Of a stretch of DNA of 64,000 nt, positions 33,589 to 42,699 are shown piece after piece. Position numbers and translations under genes: made by a program. Source of the stretch: Runella sp. CRIBMP (GTDB lineage: Bacteria > Bacteroidota > Bacteroidia > Cytophagales > Spirosomataceae); the NCBI RefSeq assembly GCF_009905605.1, contig NZ_JAAAKZ010000003.1, positions 797,763 to 861,762 of the forward strand, written 5' to 3'. Position 1 is the first letter of the stretch; every line of letters starts with the position of its first letter. Under the pieces are notes generated by a model, which was not told the origin of the DNA, did no database searches, and saw only the letters and a list, made by a program, of their open reading frames with translations.

Positions 33589-33736
33589 CTTCTTGCCGTA
33601 AGAATTTAACTCTGTACGAAAGGATAAGTTCAAAATTTAGTATAATCGAGCTTCAATACATAAAACTAAGAAGCTGATAATCAAATGCATACTTCATTTG
33701 TGGTTCATGATTCGTAATTCGTAATTCAACATTCTC

Positions 33737-33744
33737 TATCTTTG
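33737..33744 (+). promoter_or_regulatory. TAnnTTTG element of the aminotransferase gene
   Basis: TATCTTTG is an exact match, ending 22 bp before the ATG at 33767. Upstream, TTCG lies 22 bp away, a poor -33. The stretch 33709-33726 is a short tandem of cgtaatt units. Confidence 0.4.
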
Positions 33745-33766
33745 TCAAATTTTTAGTCTTTTGACC

Positions 33767-34900
33767 ATGAACCTGTTTAACGTTTATCCGATTTACGACA
33801 TCGAACCCGTCCGGGCGCAAGGCTCCTGGCTCTGGGACAGCAAAGGCGAGAAATACCTCGACCTTTACGGCGGTCACGCCGTGATTTCTGTGGGTCATTG
33901 CCACCCGCATTACGTCGAAAAAATGACGGAACAGTTGCGACGAATTAACTTTTACTCCAACTCCGTCAGGATACCGTTACAGGATGAACTCGCCCAAAAA
34001 CTTGGAGAATTGTCGGGCTGCCCAGATTATACACTCTTCTTGTGTAATTCAGGGGCCGAAGCCAACGAAAATGCGCTCAAATTAGCCTCGTTTTATAATG
34101 GTGGCAAAAAAGTAGTGGCATTTACAAAAGCATTCCACGGACGTACGGCGGGTGCGGTAGCCATTACTGACAATCCTTCTATTGTGGCGCCCGTAAACTA
34201 CAACGCGCACGTTACTTTTTTACCTTTCAATGACGCCGAGGCCGTTCGCCAACACGATATGACGGATGTCTGTGCGGTGATTGTGGAAGGTATTCAAGGA
34301 GTGGGTGGGATTCAGGTGGCGTCGGAAGAATTCCTGCGCGCTATTCGTGAAAAATGCGATGAGACCAATACCACGTTTATCCTAGATAGTGTACAGTGCG
34401 GCTACGGTCGTTCGGGCAAATTTTTCTCCAATCAACATTACCCAAATCTCCAAGCCGACCTTTATACCACGGCCAAAGGCATGGGCAATGGCTTCCCGAT
34501 TGCAGGCGTGCTGATTTCACCCAAGTTTCAGGCCAAATACGGAATGCTCGGCACAACTTTTGGAGGAAACCACCTCGCTTGTGCCGCAGGAATTGCAGTA
34601 TTGGACATTATGAAGGATGAAAATCTGATGAACAATGCCACGGAAGTTGGAGAATATTTAATGAAAAGCCTGACCGAAATCGGTGGATACAAAGAACTAC
34701 GCGGTCGTGGGTTGATGATTGGAATTGAATATGACTTTCCAGTAGAAGATTTACGGAATAAGTTACTCTTTGATTATAAGCTGTTTACGGGCGTTGCAGG
34801 CAAAAGTACTATCCGTTTGCTGCCTTCTCTAGCCGTTACAAAAGCGGAAGTAGATTTATTTTTAGAAGCATTGAGCAAAGAAGTACGCGTAATGGCGTAG
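33767..34900 (+). CDS. argD: Class III aminotransferase, acetyl/succinylornithine type
   Basis: 377 aa from the ATG at 33767; an upstream in-frame TTG adds two residues. PLP-dependent enzyme of arginine synthesis that converts an N-acylglutamate semialdehyde to N-acylornithine. Motifs: GHAVISVGHCHPHYVEKM, the phosphate-binding LCNSGAEANENALKLA, AFHGRTAGAVAIT, DSVQCGYGRSGKFF, and TTAKGMGNGFPIAGVL with the PLP lysine. Since the window also encodes an N-acylornithine carbamoyltransferase, the acyl group may be succinyl. The two genes are ~10 kb apart. A specificity for other amines cannot be excluded. Confidence 0.85.
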   Translation: MNLFNVYPIYDIEPVRAQGSWLWDSKGEKYLDLYGGHAVISVGHCHPHYVEKMTEQLRRINFYSNSVRIPLQDELAQKLGELSGCPDYTLFLCNSGAEANENALKLASFYNGGKKVVAFTKAFHGRTAGAVAITDNPSIVAPVNYNAHVTFLPFNDAEAVRQHDMTDVCAVIVEGIQGVGGIQVASEEFLRAIREKCDETNTTFILDSVQCGYGRSGKFFSNQHYPNLQADLYTTAKGMGNGFPIAGVLISPKFQAKYGMLGTTFGGNHLACAAGIAVLDIMKDENLMNNATEVGEYLMKSLTEIGGYKELRGRGLMIGIEYDFPVEDLRNKLLFDYKLFTGVAGKSTIRLLPSLAVTKAEVDLFLEALSKEVRVMA

Positions 34901-34921
34901 ACCTTTGCTAGAATGATACGC

Positions 34922-34953
34922 AGTGCAGGATTCCTCAATCCTGCACTTTTTTT
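34922..34953 (+). terminator. Terminator after the aminotransferase gene
   Basis: 11-bp perfect stem agtgcaggatt/aatcctgcact (34922-34932 with 34937-34947), loop cctc, followed by a T-run to 34953. It lies 21 bp after the stop. Confidence 0.88.
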
Positions 34954-34970
34954 GTGCAGTTGCTGGGTGG

Positions 34971-36317
34971 CTATACTGAAGGCGATGGCAGCTCATACTT
35001 TTCAAAAAACTCAGGGTCGAAGTTGGCCTGTTGGAAGTTTTTGAGAACGTAGTCAATCGTTTTCTTTTCTTTAATCCAAGCCTCACACACGGCATGGCGG
35101 AGTCGGGTGCCTAAGGCGTTGAAACCCGTGACCGCCTCGCTTTCGGTGCGATAGTTAATGCGTATTGCTACTTCTTTGTCGGGATGTTGCCAATAAAAAG
35201 TGTTGATTCCTTTGGGTAATTTCGACGGTACATCCCCGTAGGTTTGGTATTCAAGGTCAAAAAATTTGGCTGAGTTGAAAAATACGCCTGGCTGGTAAGC
35301 AGTGCGTGTGCCGCAAATCGTTTGTGCTACGGTTTCACCCATGATGCGCCCCGTATACCAGATTTGTTCAATCGGTTTTCGGCCTACCATCGGTGTTTGG
35401 TGCTCCACGCAATCGCCGATGGCGTACACGTCGGGCAGATTTGTTTCAAGGTATTCGTTGACTACAATCCCCCGGTTAATTTTCAGTGGAGAAGACTCCG
35501 AAGCAAGGAATGAAACATTAGGTGTTACGCCAATGGTCAACCCAACCAACTGACATTCAATGGTTTCTCCTTCGTTGGTTTCTATTCCTTCAACCCGTTT
35601 TTGTCCTTTGATTTCCTTTATTTCAGTATTGAAACGCAAGTCAAGGCCGTGTTTTTGCAAATGTTGCGTCACCAGTGCCGACTCTTCGTCGGGCAGAACG
35701 CCGTTCCAATAGCTTTTTTCACGTACCAATAGCGAGACAGGAATGTGGCGCGTGTGCAGCATCTCGGCGAACTCTACACCAATCAATCCCCCGCCTGCAA
35801 TCACCGCTTTTTGGAGATTGGGCGTATTTTTTTCAAGTAATTCTAAATCCTGATAACTATACAATCCCTGAACACCCTCCAAGTCGCGGCCTTTCCAATC
35901 GCCCATTTTCGGTACCGAACCCGTGGCTAAAATGAGTTTATCGTAGGTCAGTTCAGCAGAAGTGATGACTTGCTGAGGCGTTTGTTTGGGTGCAACTTTT
36001 GTCATCCGTTCCCACAGTGAGGGTTTGTAGTTGACCTGATAGCTATCGGGAGAAAGGTGGATTGATTTTTTGTCAAAATCAATAGTTTCAACGGTACCGC
36101 GCACTAATTCAATGCGATTTTTAGCCCAAAACCAATCTTCGTAGGGTTTGAGGTGTTCGTATTTTTGGTGCCCCATGTACACGTACATCAACGCCGTACG
36201 GGAAAAAAAATGGTCGGTTTCTTTTGAAATAACCGTGATTCGGGCGTCGCTGTTTTTGCGAATATGCCGTGCTGCCGTAATTCCCGCAATACCGTTGCCG
36301 ACGATGATAATGTGCAT
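34971..36317 (-). CDS. FAD/NAD(P)-dependent pyridine nucleotide-disulfide oxidoreductase family protein
   Basis: 448 aa. The N-terminal Rossmann motif IIIVGNGIAGITAARHI binds FAD. LILATGSVP is the ATG motif; VIAGGGLIGVEFAEMLHTRH is the second NAD(P)-binding fold; VYAIGDCVEHQTP closes the FAD site. This arrangement matches nitrite reductase-like or ferredoxin reductase-like flavoproteins. No CxxxxC redox disulfide is visible, so it is not a thioredoxin/lipoamide-type enzyme. The partner acceptor is unknown. The ATG at 36317 starts directly on the Rossmann strand. Confidence 0.85.
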   Translation of the reverse strand: MHIIIVGNGIAGITAARHIRKNSDARITVISKETDHFFSRTALMYVYMGHQKYEHLKPYEDWFWAKNRIELVRGTVETIDFDKKSIHLSPDSYQVNYKPSLWERMTKVAPKQTPQQVITSAELTYDKLILATGSVPKMGDWKGRDLEGVQGLYSYQDLELLEKNTPNLQKAVIAGGGLIGVEFAEMLHTRHIPVSLLVREKSYWNGVLPDEESALVTQHLQKHGLDLRFNTEIKEIKGQKRVEGIETNEGETIECQLVGLTIGVTPNVSFLASESSPLKINRGIVVNEYLETNLPDVYAIGDCVEHQTPMVGRKPIEQIWYTGRIMGETVAQTICGTRTAYQPGVFFNSAKFFDLEYQTYGDVPSKLPKGINTFYWQHPDKEVAIRINYRTESEAVTGFNALGTRLRHAVCEAWIKEKKTIDYVLKNFQQANFDPEFFEKYELPSPSV

Positions 36318-36364
36318 AAATGTAGAAGTTAAAACCCGCCGCTTTAGGGTATGAAAAGCAAAAA

Positions 36365-36964
36365 TTACATCGGCATTGTTTTCATCCCTTTTGTTCCGAT
36401 GCTCAATCTTAATCCAAAATCTTTTCCTTTACTCACATCTTCCAATTTTACCATTCTGCCGCCTTTGTCTTTCCAGAAAGCGACTTTACCTTGCTTTTTA
36501 TCCATGACATATTTACCAGATAAATAAGTCTCAAACTGCGTCCAAAGCCCCTTAACAGAAGCGGCATCGTTGAGGTACACATCGATGCGAATACCATTGA
36601 GCAATTGATTTTTATCGAGATAATACATCACATCAATCGCTTCAAAATTTTCGGTTTCATACGTGAATCCGACGTGGTCGGTGCTGTCTTCAAACAATTC
36701 AAATGACTCCAACTCCTTGATTTTACTGATAGGGTCGCCAAACTTCACCCCACGAAAATCGCCTCCTGGTTTCCCCAAAACCGTTTGGAGCAACTCAGAC
36801 TGACTGGTATTGGGAACATTCGTTGTTGGGCCAGATAAAGAATCTACGGCTGGTTTTTCGACCTCGCCTGCCTGCTGATTCTTCGTGTCGCATGAGCATA
36901 TCCAGATAGCGCTGATGGCTACCAAAAATGTAAAACAAATTTGTTTTGTAAAATTTACTTTCAT
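36365..36964 (-). CDS. Hypothetical lipoprotein
   Basis: 199 aa. The signal peptide runs from MKVNFTKQICFTFLVAIS to the lipobox WICSC, with Cys25 as lipid site. A low-complexity linker of ~30 aa follows, then a compact domain (residues ~60-195) with GKPGGDFRGVKFGDPISKIK and DHVGFTYETENFEAIDVMYY. I do not recognise the family. Its location would be the periplasmic face of a membrane. It lies 47 bp upstream of the FAD oxidoreductase gene and may share a transcript. Confidence 0.75.
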   Translation of the reverse strand: MKVNFTKQICFTFLVAISAIWICSCDTKNQQAGEVEKPAVDSLSGPTTNVPNTSQSELLQTVLGKPGGDFRGVKFGDPISKIKELESFELFEDSTDHVGFTYETENFEAIDVMYYLDKNQLLNGIRIDVYLNDAASVKGLWTQFETYLSGKYVMDKKQGKVAFWKDKGGRMVKLEDVSKGKDFGLRLSIGTKGMKTMPM

Positions 36965-37068
36965 TGGTTAGAGATATGATACTAGTGCGAAAGTAACATA
37001 TTTACGGAGTTCGTCGCAATTAATGGTTTTTTTAAAAACTAAAATGAAAAGTTTTTTATAAAATATTC

Positions 37069-37076
37069 TATTTTTG
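37069..37076 (+). promoter_or_regulatory. TAnnTTTG element before the truncated receptor gene
   Basis: TATTTTTG, an exact match, ends 38 bp before the ATG at 37115. The promoter of the broken receptor gene appears to survive. The -33 part is not clear. Confidence 0.35.
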
Positions 37077-37114
37077 AAGGAGAAGAACGCCCCCATAAGC
37101 GATTCTCTTAACCT

Positions 37115-37643
37115 ATGAAACACCATTTTACTGCTTTCTTTCTGATTGCTTCTTTGTTATGTGTCTACGAAGTGAAGGGTCAAATTCGATTATTCGGGCA
37201 AATAATTAACAAAACAACCCAGAAACCCATCAGCGGGGCATCCATCCAAATGCTTAATTCCAACGTTGGCACTACCTCCGACAGCAGCGGGAATTATACC
37301 CTTACGGTGCCTTCTACGGGCTTCAATCTACGGGCTACGGCCGTGGGGTATTATCCCAAAATGCGCTATTTTGAACCTAAAAAAGACATCCGTTATGTGT
37401 TTGAATTGGCCGAAGAATTTAAGCAGTTGGACGAAGTAACGGTCAAAACCAACCGAGAAGACGCCAATGTTTCAAGCATTGAAATGAGCACGCTGAAACT
37501 TGATGCCAAGAGCCTACGTCGCATCCCAGTCGTGTTTGGCGAAGCCGATATTATCAAGGCGCTCTTGCTTCAGCCGGGGGTATAAACTCGGCACCGCAGA
37601 ATTTAGCGTAGCGAAAGATGCGTGGATTTATGAACCTAATTAA
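37115..37643 (+). pseudogene. Truncated TonB-dependent receptor remnant
   Basis: The N-terminal 156 codons (37115-37585) encode a signal peptide (MKHHFTAFFLIASLLCVYEVKG), a CarboxypepD_reg-like domain (GQIINKTTQKPISGASIQML) and the start of a plug domain (RIPVVFGEADIIKALLLQPG). It then stops, where a full receptor would continue for 600 or more residues. Immediately after, in another frame (37581-37643), a short tail reads YKLGTAEFSVAKDAWIYEPN and stop, like the end of another coding sequence. The simplest reading is a large internal deletion with a frame change. The protein would be secreted but non-functional as a channel. Confidence 0.7.
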
Positions 37644-37658
37644 GAACCCCAGAAAGCA

Positions 37659-39101
37659 TTAAAACTCACGCCCAAACGAAAAGTAAGGGCGCGCTTCGCC
37701 CAAGTGATTGATGGAGTAATTGAGGTGCCCTACGAAATTGTACCAAGATACAAAGTCGATGCCTATACCGCCGCCTGCCAAAAGGCGATTGGCCAACTTG
37801 CTGTTGTTCAGTTCCGGGTATTGATTGCGAGAATACCCGAAATCGGCGTAGATATTGGGATAAATCGCCAACGGAAAAGTATTGAACTGTCGGAACTTGA
37901 TGAGCTTGCTCAGGTTAAATGTGCGATTAAGCAATTGATACCGAAGATTGGTTTTTGCGTACCCAAAATGCTGCCCGTCAACCACATATAGTTCGTATCC
38001 TCGCACCAAATCACCCCCGTAACCTAAGCCGCGAATCTGCAAAAAGGGTTGCCGCCCTGGCGTTGAAAACTTAGCTTTGGTCTGGTAACTGAAAAAAAGT
38101 TTTTTGGCCAAAGGAACGTAGTGCCCGAAGCTTAGCGTAGCTTCAGATAAACGGACGTCATCTTTGGGTAAAATGCCCGATTGACTGACGTTAAAACCGT
38201 AATAAAATCCTTTCAGGGCATACTGCCCACGGTCGCGGCGGTCATAAAAGTGTGAATAGGAAAGTTGAAGGTAATTTTGACGTTTGATGCCATTGAGGAA
38301 ATAATTCGGGTTGAGGCGCGCGATGGTGTCGGTAACGGAAGTAATGGAATATTGGGCGCTAAACGAGTGATGGCCGTAAAATTTGGGTCGGTGGGTAATG
38401 GTCAGATACGGTACAATTCGCTCGCGGGTGCGACTTTCGCTGCCCAAAAACATCAATTTGTCGCTGTTGGTACGGTAAGCCAAGGTGCGATTTGTAATCC
38501 GTAATATACCGATGGTCAAGCCCATTCGTTGTTTTTTGTCGAGATAAGGCGTTGAGTAGTAAATATCCAAACGGGGAATAAAACCAAACTCCGCCCGCAG
38601 CCGTAGGCGGTCGTTGTTGCCAGTCAAGTTTTGGTGCAGGGCATAAACGCCGTAAATCGTTCGGCTAAAATCACGGTCGCGTTCGTACCACCATTCATTA
38701 AAGTTGCGGTCGGCTAATTGAAACACTGGAAACGCCAGCATGTACCATTGTTCTTTCACAATGACGTCAATGTCAATCTCTTTTAGATTCCCGATGCGCT
38801 TGCCGTCGGCGGTTATGTACACGAGTTGAGTGGTATCAACTACGGGTTTTTGTTTTAATTCGGCCGTTACAAACAAGTTGGTATTCAGGATTTTACGGCG
38901 GTCATATTCGAGCAATGAATCCAGTTTTTGTCGGGTTAGCGTATCGGCAGCGCGCACGTCCATCTCACGCCGAATGATACGTTCACGTGTGCGAAAATTG
39001 CCCATGAAGGTTACTTGACGAACCACAATTTTTTCAGTAGTATCCGCAGAAATACCCGAGATAGTTAACCAAAAAGCGTGAAATAGGTTGAGAAGAAGCA
39101 T
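37659..39101 (-). CDS. Omp85/BamA-TamA-like outer membrane protein with POTRA domain
   Basis: 480 aa. A signal peptide (LLLNLFHAFWLTISGISA) leads to one POTRA-type domain (residues ~24-120: IVVRQVTFMGNFRTRERIIR and DSLLEYDRRKILNTNLFVTA). A beta-barrel of ~340 aa ends in aromatic FSFGREF, as outer membrane barrels do. It is too short for BamA (five POTRA) or TamA (three), so it is a small Omp85 member that may insert or export proteins or lipids. It lies 3 bp after the end of the DdpX-like gene, so the two are one operon. Confidence 0.82.
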   Translation of the reverse strand: MLLLNLFHAFWLTISGISADTTEKIVVRQVTFMGNFRTRERIIRREMDVRAADTLTRQKLDSLLEYDRRKILNTNLFVTAELKQKPVVDTTQLVYITADGKRIGNLKEIDIDVIVKEQWYMLAFPVFQLADRNFNEWWYERDRDFSRTIYGVYALHQNLTGNNDRLRLRAEFGFIPRLDIYYSTPYLDKKQRMGLTIGILRITNRTLAYRTNSDKLMFLGSESRTRERIVPYLTITHRPKFYGHHSFSAQYSITSVTDTIARLNPNYFLNGIKRQNYLQLSYSHFYDRRDRGQYALKGFYYGFNVSQSGILPKDDVRLSEATLSFGHYVPLAKKLFFSYQTKAKFSTPGRQPFLQIRGLGYGGDLVRGYELYVVDGQHFGYAKTNLRYQLLNRTFNLSKLIKFRQFNTFPLAIYPNIYADFGYSRNQYPELNNSKLANRLLAGGGIGIDFVSWYNFVGHLNYSINHLGEARPYFSFGREF

Positions 39102-39104
39102 AGT

Positions 39105-39902
39105 TTACTCAATAAACCCATATTTAACTTTGGCTTTCTCTCTCGACATAGCATTGTAGTGCCACCATTCGGTCTGAATAGACGTGTAGCCTGCTTTGAT
39201 CATCACGCGTCGGAGCAATTTACGATTTTCTAATTGTTGCTTGGTGAGCTTGCCCGCTTTTAGCATGGCGGTTTCGCGGCGTGGCTCGGCCAGTTCTCCA
39301 AAAAAATCAAAAATGGTGCCCATGTCCAGCGGTTGGCCTTTTTCATCGGCAATGGTCAGGTCGACGGCGCAGCCAAAATTATGGATTGAGCCACGGGCGG
39401 GGTCGGCCACAAAATCTTCACGACGGTTATAAGGCAAGTGGCTCATGCGCGCCCAAAAAATCTTGGTTACACTCCGAGGGCGGGCCCCGTCGTAGACCAA
39501 AAGCGTATAGTTGGGCTTTTCTTGTTTCAGAAACTTATTGGCTTTTACCAGTTTTTCGGCGGCCATGGGTTGCAGATACGCCCGCTCCAAATCGCCATAA
39601 ACATCTTCTTTGATAAAATTATCGGTGGTAGAGTACTTCAATTCTACTTTGAGGGTAGGGTCCAATTTCTGAACATCCACCAAGCCACGGTCAATGAATT
39701 TTCGTTCAAAGGCACTTATTTTCGTTTGACCATAACCATTCACGCCCAGCGTCATAAGGACCCCAGCGACAATCACTTTAGGTATCATATACTTTTTTAT
39801 CACTACGCTCAACGAATCTTTAACGCCAAACAATAGCCCAACAATGTTATAATGGCGTATTTCTTTTGTCATGACTTTTTTCGGAAAGTCAAAAATAAGC
39901 AT
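39105..39902 (-). CDS. M15 family D-Ala-D-Ala dipeptidase (DdpX/VanX type)
   Basis: 265 aa in the longest frame. The Zn site is intact: GSIHNFGCAVDLTI (SxHxxGxAxD) and EWWHYN. ARPRSVTKIFW and HLPYNRREDFVADP also match the family. A signal peptide starts at an internal Met39 (39788: MIPKVIVAGVLMTLGVNGYG), so the mature start is likely there and the upstream 38 residues may not be translated. It would then act in the periplasm on D-Ala-D-Ala from cell wall turnover. It sits directly before the Omp85-type gene. Confidence 0.87.
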   Translation of the reverse strand: MLIFDFPKKVMTKEIRHYNIVGLLFGVKDSLSVVIKKYMIPKVIVAGVLMTLGVNGYGQTKISAFERKFIDRGLVDVQKLDPTLKVELKYSTTDNFIKEDVYGDLERAYLQPMAAEKLVKANKFLKQEKPNYTLLVYDGARPRSVTKIFWARMSHLPYNRREDFVADPARGSIHNFGCAVDLTIADEKGQPLDMGTIFDFFGELAEPRRETAMLKAGKLTKQQLENRKLLRRVMIKAGYTSIQTEWWHYNAMSREKAKVKYGFIE

Positions 39903-40009
39903 TGTTTATTCATATTTTTTAAAAAACCATTTCATACAACGGTAGCTACTCCGCTGAGCCTGCTTTTGTATTCGTCTGTTCGTAGTTTAAAACAAACCTT
40001 TAACAAGAG

Positions 40010-41476
40010 ATGAAATTCAAACCAAAAGACATGACGGTATCGCGCCGGGACTTTGTTCAGAAAAGTGCGATGGCCGTGGGTAGTTTTTTTATTGTTCCTC
40101 GCCACGTATTAGGGAAGGGCTTTACGGCTCCTTCTGACAAATTGAATTTGGCCGCCATTGGTGCGGGAGGAAAAGGAACCAGTGATATTTTTAATGCGTC
40201 CAACAACGGCGTTAATAACGTAACGGCTCTTTGTGATGTAGACTACAAGCAAGCCGCCAAGTCCATCGAGCGTTTTCCAAACGCTGCAAAATACAAAGAT
40301 TGGCGGGTAATGTTTGAAAAGGAAGGGAAAAACATTGACGCGGTCACTATTTCAACTCCCGACCACAATCACGCGGTCATTGCAATGGCGGCGATGCAAC
40401 TGGGCAAACATGTATATGTACAAAAGCCCCTCACGCACAATATCTACGAAGCACGCATGCTTACCGAAGCCGCGCGCAAGTACAAGGTAGTGACGCAGAT
40501 GGGAAACCAAGGCGCCTCAAATCCCGCACAACGCCAAATGGTAGAGTGGTTTGATAAAGGCATGATTGGGCCAGTTCATACCGTTCAGATTTGGACTAAC
40601 CGCCCTGTTTGGCCGCAAGGTATTCCTACTCCCACGGGTAAGCCCGATATGCCTGAAGGTATTGCTTGGGATCAGTGGATTGGCCCCGCACAGATGGTAG
40701 ATTATCACCCTGGCTACCACCCGTTCAAATGGCGCGGCTGGTGGAACTTTGGAACTGGTGCTTTGGGCGACATCGGCTGCCATACCATCGACACTCCTTT
40801 CCGGGTGTTGGGACTGAACTACCCTACCGAGGTAGAGTGCAGCGTGGGCGCGGTCTTTATCAAAGATTGGCAACCAGAGTGGATTCCAGAAGGATGTCCG
40901 CCGTCGTCGTCGGTTGAGATTAAGTTCCCAGCTACAGCCAAGAACAAAACCGAAATGAAAATGATTTGGATGGACGGCGGTTTGCGGCCTTTCCACCCCG
41001 ATTGGATTCCAGCAAGTGAGCCCCTCAGCACCGATGGCAACGGAGCAAACGGGGTGTTAATGATAGGAACGAAGGGTATCATTGCTTGCGATATGTACGG
41101 CAATAACCCTAAGATTTATATGAAAAACGGGGATAAAATCGTGATGGCGAAAGACAGCAAACATGCTGCGCCAGTCAATATGCCTGAGTATGGCCATCAA
41201 ATCCACTGGACAGAAGCTTGTAAAGCAGGATTCGGCAGCGACAAGCACAAAGGCTTAACATCGTCGTTTGATTACTCAGGACCTTTGACCGAAACGGTGT
41301 TGATGGGTAACTTGGCCATCCGTAGCTATATGCTCCGCAAGCCGCAAGGCAATGGCTTTGATTATTACGGCCGCAAGAAACTCTTGTGGAACGGTACGGA
41401 CATGAAGATTACTAACTTCGAAGACGCCAACCAATTTGTGTCACGTCCTTACCGCGACGGCTGGAAATTAGTCTAA
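40010..41476 (+). CDS. Tat-exported Gfo/Idh/MocA family oxidoreductase
   Basis: 488 aa. A twin-arginine signal is present: SRRDFVQKSAMAVGSFFIV, residues ~10-28. NAD(P)-binding follows (LNLAAIGAGGKGTSD), then VTISTPDHNHAVIAMAAMQL and HVYVQKPLTHNIYEAR, the EKP-type motif with Gln in place of Glu. C-terminal signature parts are GWWNFGTGALGDIGCHTIDT and GTKGIIACDMYG. Such periplasmic dehydrogenases act on sugars or glycosides, as in 3-keto-glycoside pathways. The DUF1080 protein at 63041 belongs to the same kind of pathway but is 22 kb away. Confidence 0.9.
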   Translation: MKFKPKDMTVSRRDFVQKSAMAVGSFFIVPRHVLGKGFTAPSDKLNLAAIGAGGKGTSDIFNASNNGVNNVTALCDVDYKQAAKSIERFPNAAKYKDWRVMFEKEGKNIDAVTISTPDHNHAVIAMAAMQLGKHVYVQKPLTHNIYEARMLTEAARKYKVVTQMGNQGASNPAQRQMVEWFDKGMIGPVHTVQIWTNRPVWPQGIPTPTGKPDMPEGIAWDQWIGPAQMVDYHPGYHPFKWRGWWNFGTGALGDIGCHTIDTPFRVLGLNYPTEVECSVGAVFIKDWQPEWIPEGCPPSSSVEIKFPATAKNKTEMKMIWMDGGLRPFHPDWIPASEPLSTDGNGANGVLMIGTKGIIACDMYGNNPKIYMKNGDKIVMAKDSKHAAPVNMPEYGHQIHWTEACKAGFGSDKHKGLTSSFDYSGPLTETVLMGNLAIRSYMLRKPQGNGFDYYGRKKLLWNGTDMKITNFEDANQFVSRPYRDGWKLV

Positions 41477-41496
41477 ACGATTGGGTAATAAACCAG

Positions 41497-41528
41497 AAGA
41501 GCCGCAAACATTTTGCGGCTCTTTTTTT
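41497..41528 (+). terminator. Terminator after the Gfo/Idh/MocA gene
   Basis: 12-bp perfect stem (41497-41508 with 41512-41523), loop aca, T-run to 41528. It lies 20 bp after the stop. It has the same GAGCCGCAA core as the hairpin at 49534. Confidence 0.9.
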
Positions 41529-41555
41529 GTAATTATTCTTAAATGCTGCAATGAT

Positions 41556-42620
41556 TTATTTCTTTTTGCGCAGATATACATTGCCGTGGGTAGTGCGAAT
41601 AGAAATTTTGGTTTGTGGGTCATTGAGGACGTATTTGGGGGCGTTACGGTCGCTGTCCCAGAATTTATACTGCCCATCCGAGAATGAATAGTAGGTGGCG
41701 TTTTGGCCAGCTATAACCACATTGTCATCTCCTCCGTACGTTCTGATTCCGACCACATTGGGAGCCGAAGCATTACCGCGAATGGTGGCGGTTCCAGTAG
41801 TTGTTCCGTGTATTTGCTGACCAACGACCACCGTTGGTTCACCGTTTGATTTCCACGCGTTAGCGGCCATTTCTCGGTCCATTTGGGCTTTTTTTGCGAT
41901 TTCACGCACATTCTCGGCTGTTTTCTTCTCTTCTTCTAAGGTTTTAGGATCAGGGGTGTAAGGTTTTAAATCCAAGTCGGTAAACATGTTGCCCTCGGAA
42001 GAACTGACGCTGAACAATACCTTTGCTTTGTCCGAAACCGTCACGTCGATATTATCGCCGTAACTGACAATAGAAGAAGGCTTTTCGGGCATTTTTTCGT
42101 CGTAAACCACTTTAATTTTGCCCTGGCTGGAGTTGGCTACAATCGGGCCGGTGACGTCTGTAAGCGTGATATCTTCGTAATTGGTGTTGACCTCAATGCT
42201 CCCTTCCATGCCTGAGATAGACATTCCCAATTCGTTGCAAGAGCAAGAGTTGCGCTTTTTTACCACCAATGATAATTCTTGCGGAATTTTAATTTTATAA
42301 GTGGCTTTCCCTTTCATTACTACGTTGATTTTAAGCACATCGCCGTTGGCATTGGCCGTCAAACCAAGGTTTGTATTGTCTACCCCTCCCGCCGACAACG
42401 GGCGAAGGCCGTCCGCTTCTTTGGGTACATCGGGTACATTTTGGGCTTCGATGATGATTTCGTCGCCTTTATATCCTTCAATATCAAGTTGTTTGGCGTC
42501 GATGTCCATAATTACCCGTTTGTTGGCTCCGCTAAACTTGGTCTTGAAGGTTTTGGGGGCTTGGGCAAAAGTGCTGCTGGCAATGGCCAACGTACACACG
42601 AAAAGCATGAATTTTTGCAT
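41556..42620 (-). CDS. DUF4097-like exported protein with polymer-like beta repeats
   Basis: 354 aa. Signal peptide: MQKFMLFVCTLAIASSTFAQ. The body consists of short beta strands typical of DUF4097/putative-adhesin proteins (DAKQLDIEGYKGDEIIIEAQ, GSIEVNTNYEDITLTDVTGP). A charged helical patch (LEEEKKTAENVREIAKKAQ) lies at about residues 225-250. It ends with KISIRTTHGNVYLRKKK. It lies in the periplasm or at the surface. Position as last gene behind an ECF sigma factor and anti-sigma factor suggests it belongs to that regulatory unit. Confidence 0.78.
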   Translation of the reverse strand: MQKFMLFVCTLAIASSTFAQAPKTFKTKFSGANKRVIMDIDAKQLDIEGYKGDEIIIEAQNVPDVPKEADGLRPLSAGGVDNTNLGLTANANGDVLKINVVMKGKATYKIKIPQELSLVVKKRNSCSCNELGMSISGMEGSIEVNTNYEDITLTDVTGPIVANSSQGKIKVVYDEKMPEKPSSIVSYGDNIDVTVSDKAKVLFSVSSSEGNMFTDLDLKPYTPDPKTLEEEKKTAENVREIAKKAQMDREMAANAWKSNGEPTVVVGQQIHGTTTGTATIRGNASAPNVVGIRTYGGDDNVVIAGQNATYYSFSDGQYKFWDSDRNAPKYVLNDPQTKISIRTTHGNVYLRKKK

Positions 42621-42699
42621 GGCTTTATCTGGAATTATTTATTATTTAGTTTTGAATTGAGTGATTTGGGCCCCTTTTGGGCCAATAGGTACGCGTACA

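Noticed and set aside
33709..33726. cgtaattcgtaattca as an ArgR box before the aminotransferase gene
   Set aside because: It is a simple short tandem of cgtaatt without dyad symmetry, and is not similar to the dyad before argF'.
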